Origin: Adiantum capillus-veneris
Lineage: Eukaryota > Streptophyta > Polypodiopsida > Polypodiales > Pteridaceae
Assembly: GCA_014529385.2 (NCBI GenBank)
Contig: CM043947.1
Location: 97,994,036-98,058,035 of the forward strand
Reading direction: 5' to 3'
DNA: 64,000 nt
Shown: in pieces, positions 61,870 to 64,000 of the stretch
Position numbering within the stretch: position 1 is the stretch's first letter
Layout of the letters: the number at the start of each line of letters is the position of its first letter
The notes under the pieces: model-generated
What the model was told of the DNA's origin: nothing
Databases searched by the model: none
Seen by the model: only the letters and a program-made list of their open reading frames with translations
Made by a program: the position numbers and the translations under genes

Positions 61870-62825
61870 CATTGAAGACGTAAAACACCGCAAAGGAGGG
61901 TCAGATGACTTACCTCTATCATCCGCTTTTTCGATGGTCTCCATTTCAGCCATCTTGACCCGCACTCCCTTGTCGATTTCTTTGTTCGGACATTTGAACA
62001 TCCGGTGTCCTTGCTCTCCACATCGGAAGCACAATCCTAGTCTTCGAGCTCTTTCAAGAAATTCGGGGTCATGTTGCTAGCGTTGTGGAGGTTGCTTCTT
62101 CTGATTTTCATTTCCACCTCCATTTCCCCTATTAGGAAAATTTCCTCGTCGTTGTCCATTGTTACCTTGCCTGTTAGAGAACGGTTGGTTTGGTGGGTTC
62201 CGCGGATTCGCTGCAGTATTGTTCTGATGATGGCCCATTGAAATCATCCTCCTAGTTTGGTTCAATTGTCCCACTTCTCATAATTTCCTGCCTTTGCCAC
62301 CGTATCTAAGAAGTCAACGCAACCTGCACCCTTCACTTGGAACTCGAGAATATCTCCCAGGCCTTCAATAAACTTCATCTTTAATGCATCACCAGTGACC
62401 TCTGGAGCATATTTATGCATACACAAAAATTGCTCTTTGTACTCATCTACCAACAAAGGTGTTTTGTGTCCTTCTTGCTGCTTGAAACCATAAAATGCAA
62501 TTTTTTTCTCCATATTGTAGTGAGGAGAACAATACCTTTTCTTAGCTTCTGCACGGAATTCCTTCCATGCAATCACACTCTCGTTGGTACGGGTCTGCAT
62601 GTACAATTTCCACAATAGCTTTGCGACACTACGGAGTTGTAGGATAGAAATCTTCGCCTTTGCTTCTTCAGAAGACTCCCGCAACGCAAAGAAGTCTTCA
62701 AGTTCCTCGATCCATGCTTTGAGGTCTTCGCCCGTCTTCCGTATCCCATCGAATTCATTAAGTCTAGCCTTCTTGAAAACTTGTTTGATGGCAGCTTCTC
62801 CCGCGTCCTCATCGTCTTCTTCCAC
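61870..62825 (-). pseudogene. Right unit: gag with zinc knuckle
   Basis: The frame 62,262-62,825 carries a retrotransposon gag domain (NEFDGIRKTGEDLKAWIEEL, AWKEFRAEAKKRYCSPHYNM, LKMKFIEGLGDILEFQVKGA). A one-base shift at about 62,265 leads to a Gly/Asn/Arg-rich RNA-binding segment (62,077-62,274). After a TAG at 62,077-62,079 comes the CCHC knuckle CFRCGEQGHRMFKC (about 61,995-62,035). Confidence 0.9.
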
Positions 62826-63040
62826 GCTTCTCTTCCATTTCTTCTTCTTTGATCCTTCAGCACCAGATAGATCTACGTAAAGTCCACCACCATCTCCTCC
62901 ACTTCCACCATCTCCTCCTGTTGTACCCTTCCCTTTATCGGCTCTTTCATGTCTGTTAAGATCTTCAGTGAGTCATATAAGTTCCGCTTGTTCTTGCAAT
63001 CGTTGTTCGTATGCGTCCATCACTGCTGCAGAATTGAAAC

Positions 63041-63053
63041 GGCTCTGATACCA
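63041..63053 (-). other. Primer binding site of the right chromovirus unit
   Basis: The minus strand reads TGGTATCAGAGCC two bases after the end of LTR C, complementary to initiator-Met tRNA. Confidence 0.9.
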
Positions 63054-63055
63054 GT

Positions 63056-63949
63056 TGTGATGAGACACGGGAATACAACAACTGAATAACAGAAATTTGC
63101 AAGTACACAGAGTAGACGCAAGAAATCAGAGATGTATATGGAAATGAATTCCCGTGTACAAGAAGAGCGTAGCTCGTATCAACCTCCCGACCACCCCCGA
63201 GCTATCTCACTCTCACTCTCAATCCCAATCACAAGGCGCCTTCACTGTAGAAATAGCCTCCTTCTCCACAGGCTGTCTTCTTCACACGAGGAAAAGTGGC
63301 TATTTTCGTCCTTCTGTCAGTCTTTAGCAAAAGTGGCCCAAAATAGGTTCCGAAAAGAGACGTCCTGTATTCAAACGCATAAAAACCACAAAACGCAACC
63401 CACACACGCGAGTTAGCAATTTTAGAAACTTTTTCTTTTCTTTTCTTTTAAGTCCACAATTTCTGGCCATTTTCAGCAAGCCGTAACTCCCAAACGGTTC
63501 AGACTTTGACTGGGTCTGTCTCACATGAATTTGTTCGTCTCATTGAGCTCTTCCAAAGTCATGAGACGCGAAAAATCTATATCGTGCTTAGTTTGCCCGA
63601 TAAATTACCTGCAAGTCAGCAATTTTCACAAAAACAGTCAAACAACATTTTATCACTTTTTCTCTAATCTACGGGCTGAAACGGGCATCAAAATGCAGGA
63701 ACCAACAAAAACACAAAGAAGCAATATTTTTCCTCATGTCGAGGGCTACAAGTGCTACATACAAAACTTTTCCAAATTTTGACCATAGTACCCTCAAAAC
63801 TGGCTCCCGAGGGGTGTCCCAGGTCAAAATTTGAAACTTCACGAGAACGATTAAAATGAAGTCCTATACTGTGGAAAAACGCTGGAATGAACAAAATGTA
63901 CTCTAAACAAAAATATTCATCAAAACTTTGCAGAATAAGTCATATTACA
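63056..63949 (-). repeat. Chromovirus LTR C (right, 894 bp)
   Basis: Plus-strand ends are TGTGATGAGACACGGG and AAGTCATATTACA. It is the 5' LTR of the right unit. Its CACTCT/CAATCT microsatellite is much shorter than in LTR A. Confidence 0.92.
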
Positions 63950-63954
63950 AGGGA
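63950..63954. repeat. Right target-site duplication (AGGGA) of the chromovirus composite
   Basis: Matches 52,215-52,219 exactly. The 46 bases after it are host DNA with no visible feature. Confidence 0.85.
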
Positions 63955-64000
63955 GGTTTCAAACCTCTGTTGCAAGAGGTATTTGGAGGGAAAAGTGGGC

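Larger units (their letters stand above)
52220..63949 (-). mobile_element. Tandem Ty3/gypsy chromovirus composite: LTR-internal-LTR-internal-LTR
   Basis: Three related LTRs (52,220-53,167; 57,660-58,531; 63,056-63,949) alternate with two colinear internal regions, all in minus orientation. Each internal region has its own primer site and polypurine tract and the order gag-protease-RT-RNase H-integrase-chromodomain. The outer ends share the single AGGGA duplication, while the middle LTR serves both units. This is the expected product of one insertion followed by unequal recombination between LTRs. Both units are defective, with some lesions shared and others private, so the duplication is not recent. 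Confidence 0.92.

Noticed and set aside
1-64000. tRNA, rRNA or other structural RNA genes
   Set aside because: I looked for tRNA-like arms and conserved rRNA segments and saw none. TGGTATCAGAGC matches are retrotransposon primer sites, not tRNA genes.

Overview
This is repeat-rich nuclear DNA from a land plant. It carries Ty1/copia and Ty3/gypsy (chromovirus) LTR retrotransposons primed by initiator-Met tRNA, plant-type FCP1-homology proteins, AT-rich spacers with candidate spliceosomal splice sites, and a large satellite array. There is no prokaryotic gene organisation. A DUF7869-type gene, a family I associate with mosses, ferns and some protists, makes a non-flowering plant with a large genome my best guess. 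I cannot name the species.

Layout. 1-9.2 kb: mostly decayed DNA, with a copia relic (2.2-5.6 kb), a Ty3 protease relic (5.64-5.95 kb) and diverged satellite from 8.1 kb. 9,233-14,722: a nearly intact 5.49-kb copia element with 143-bp LTRs, a 5-bp target-site duplication (TSD) and one nonsense codon, inserted into satellite-related DNA. 14.7-17.8 kb: diverged satellite and an exon of an FCP1-domain protein (minus strand). 17.8-35.5 kb: about 15 near-identical copies of a 1,192-bp higher-order repeat, built from three ~350-430-bp monomers that in turn contain ~50-bp basal units. 35.5-36.9 kb: a diverged satellite edge. 37.8-39.0 kb: a second FCP1-domain gene with two in-frame stops. 39.2-43.7 kb: related satellite in the opposite orientation, plus simple repeats. 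43.7-46.9 kb: a DUF7869-type gene broken by two opposite frameshifts. 47,291-49,696: a non-coding, short-LTR, non-autonomous retrotransposon with its own TSD. 50-52.2 kb: mostly anonymous, with one candidate exon and a perfect hairpin. 52,220-63,949: a tandem chromovirus composite on the minus strand (LTR-internal-LTR-internal-LTR) bounded by a single TSD.

Function. No intact host gene is certain. The first FCP1-type exon is the best candidate. The retroelements are defective, although the copia element has only one visible lesion. The non-autonomous element keeps the primer site, polypurine tract and 3' hairpin block of the copia element, so it was probably mobilised by a related autonomous element.

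The observations most worth checking are the nested satellite with a hint of four-unit super-periodicity, the tandem chromovirus under one TSD, the copia/non-autonomous pair with shared cis block, and the DUF7869-type gene, whose conserved motifs resemble an RNase H-fold acidic triad.
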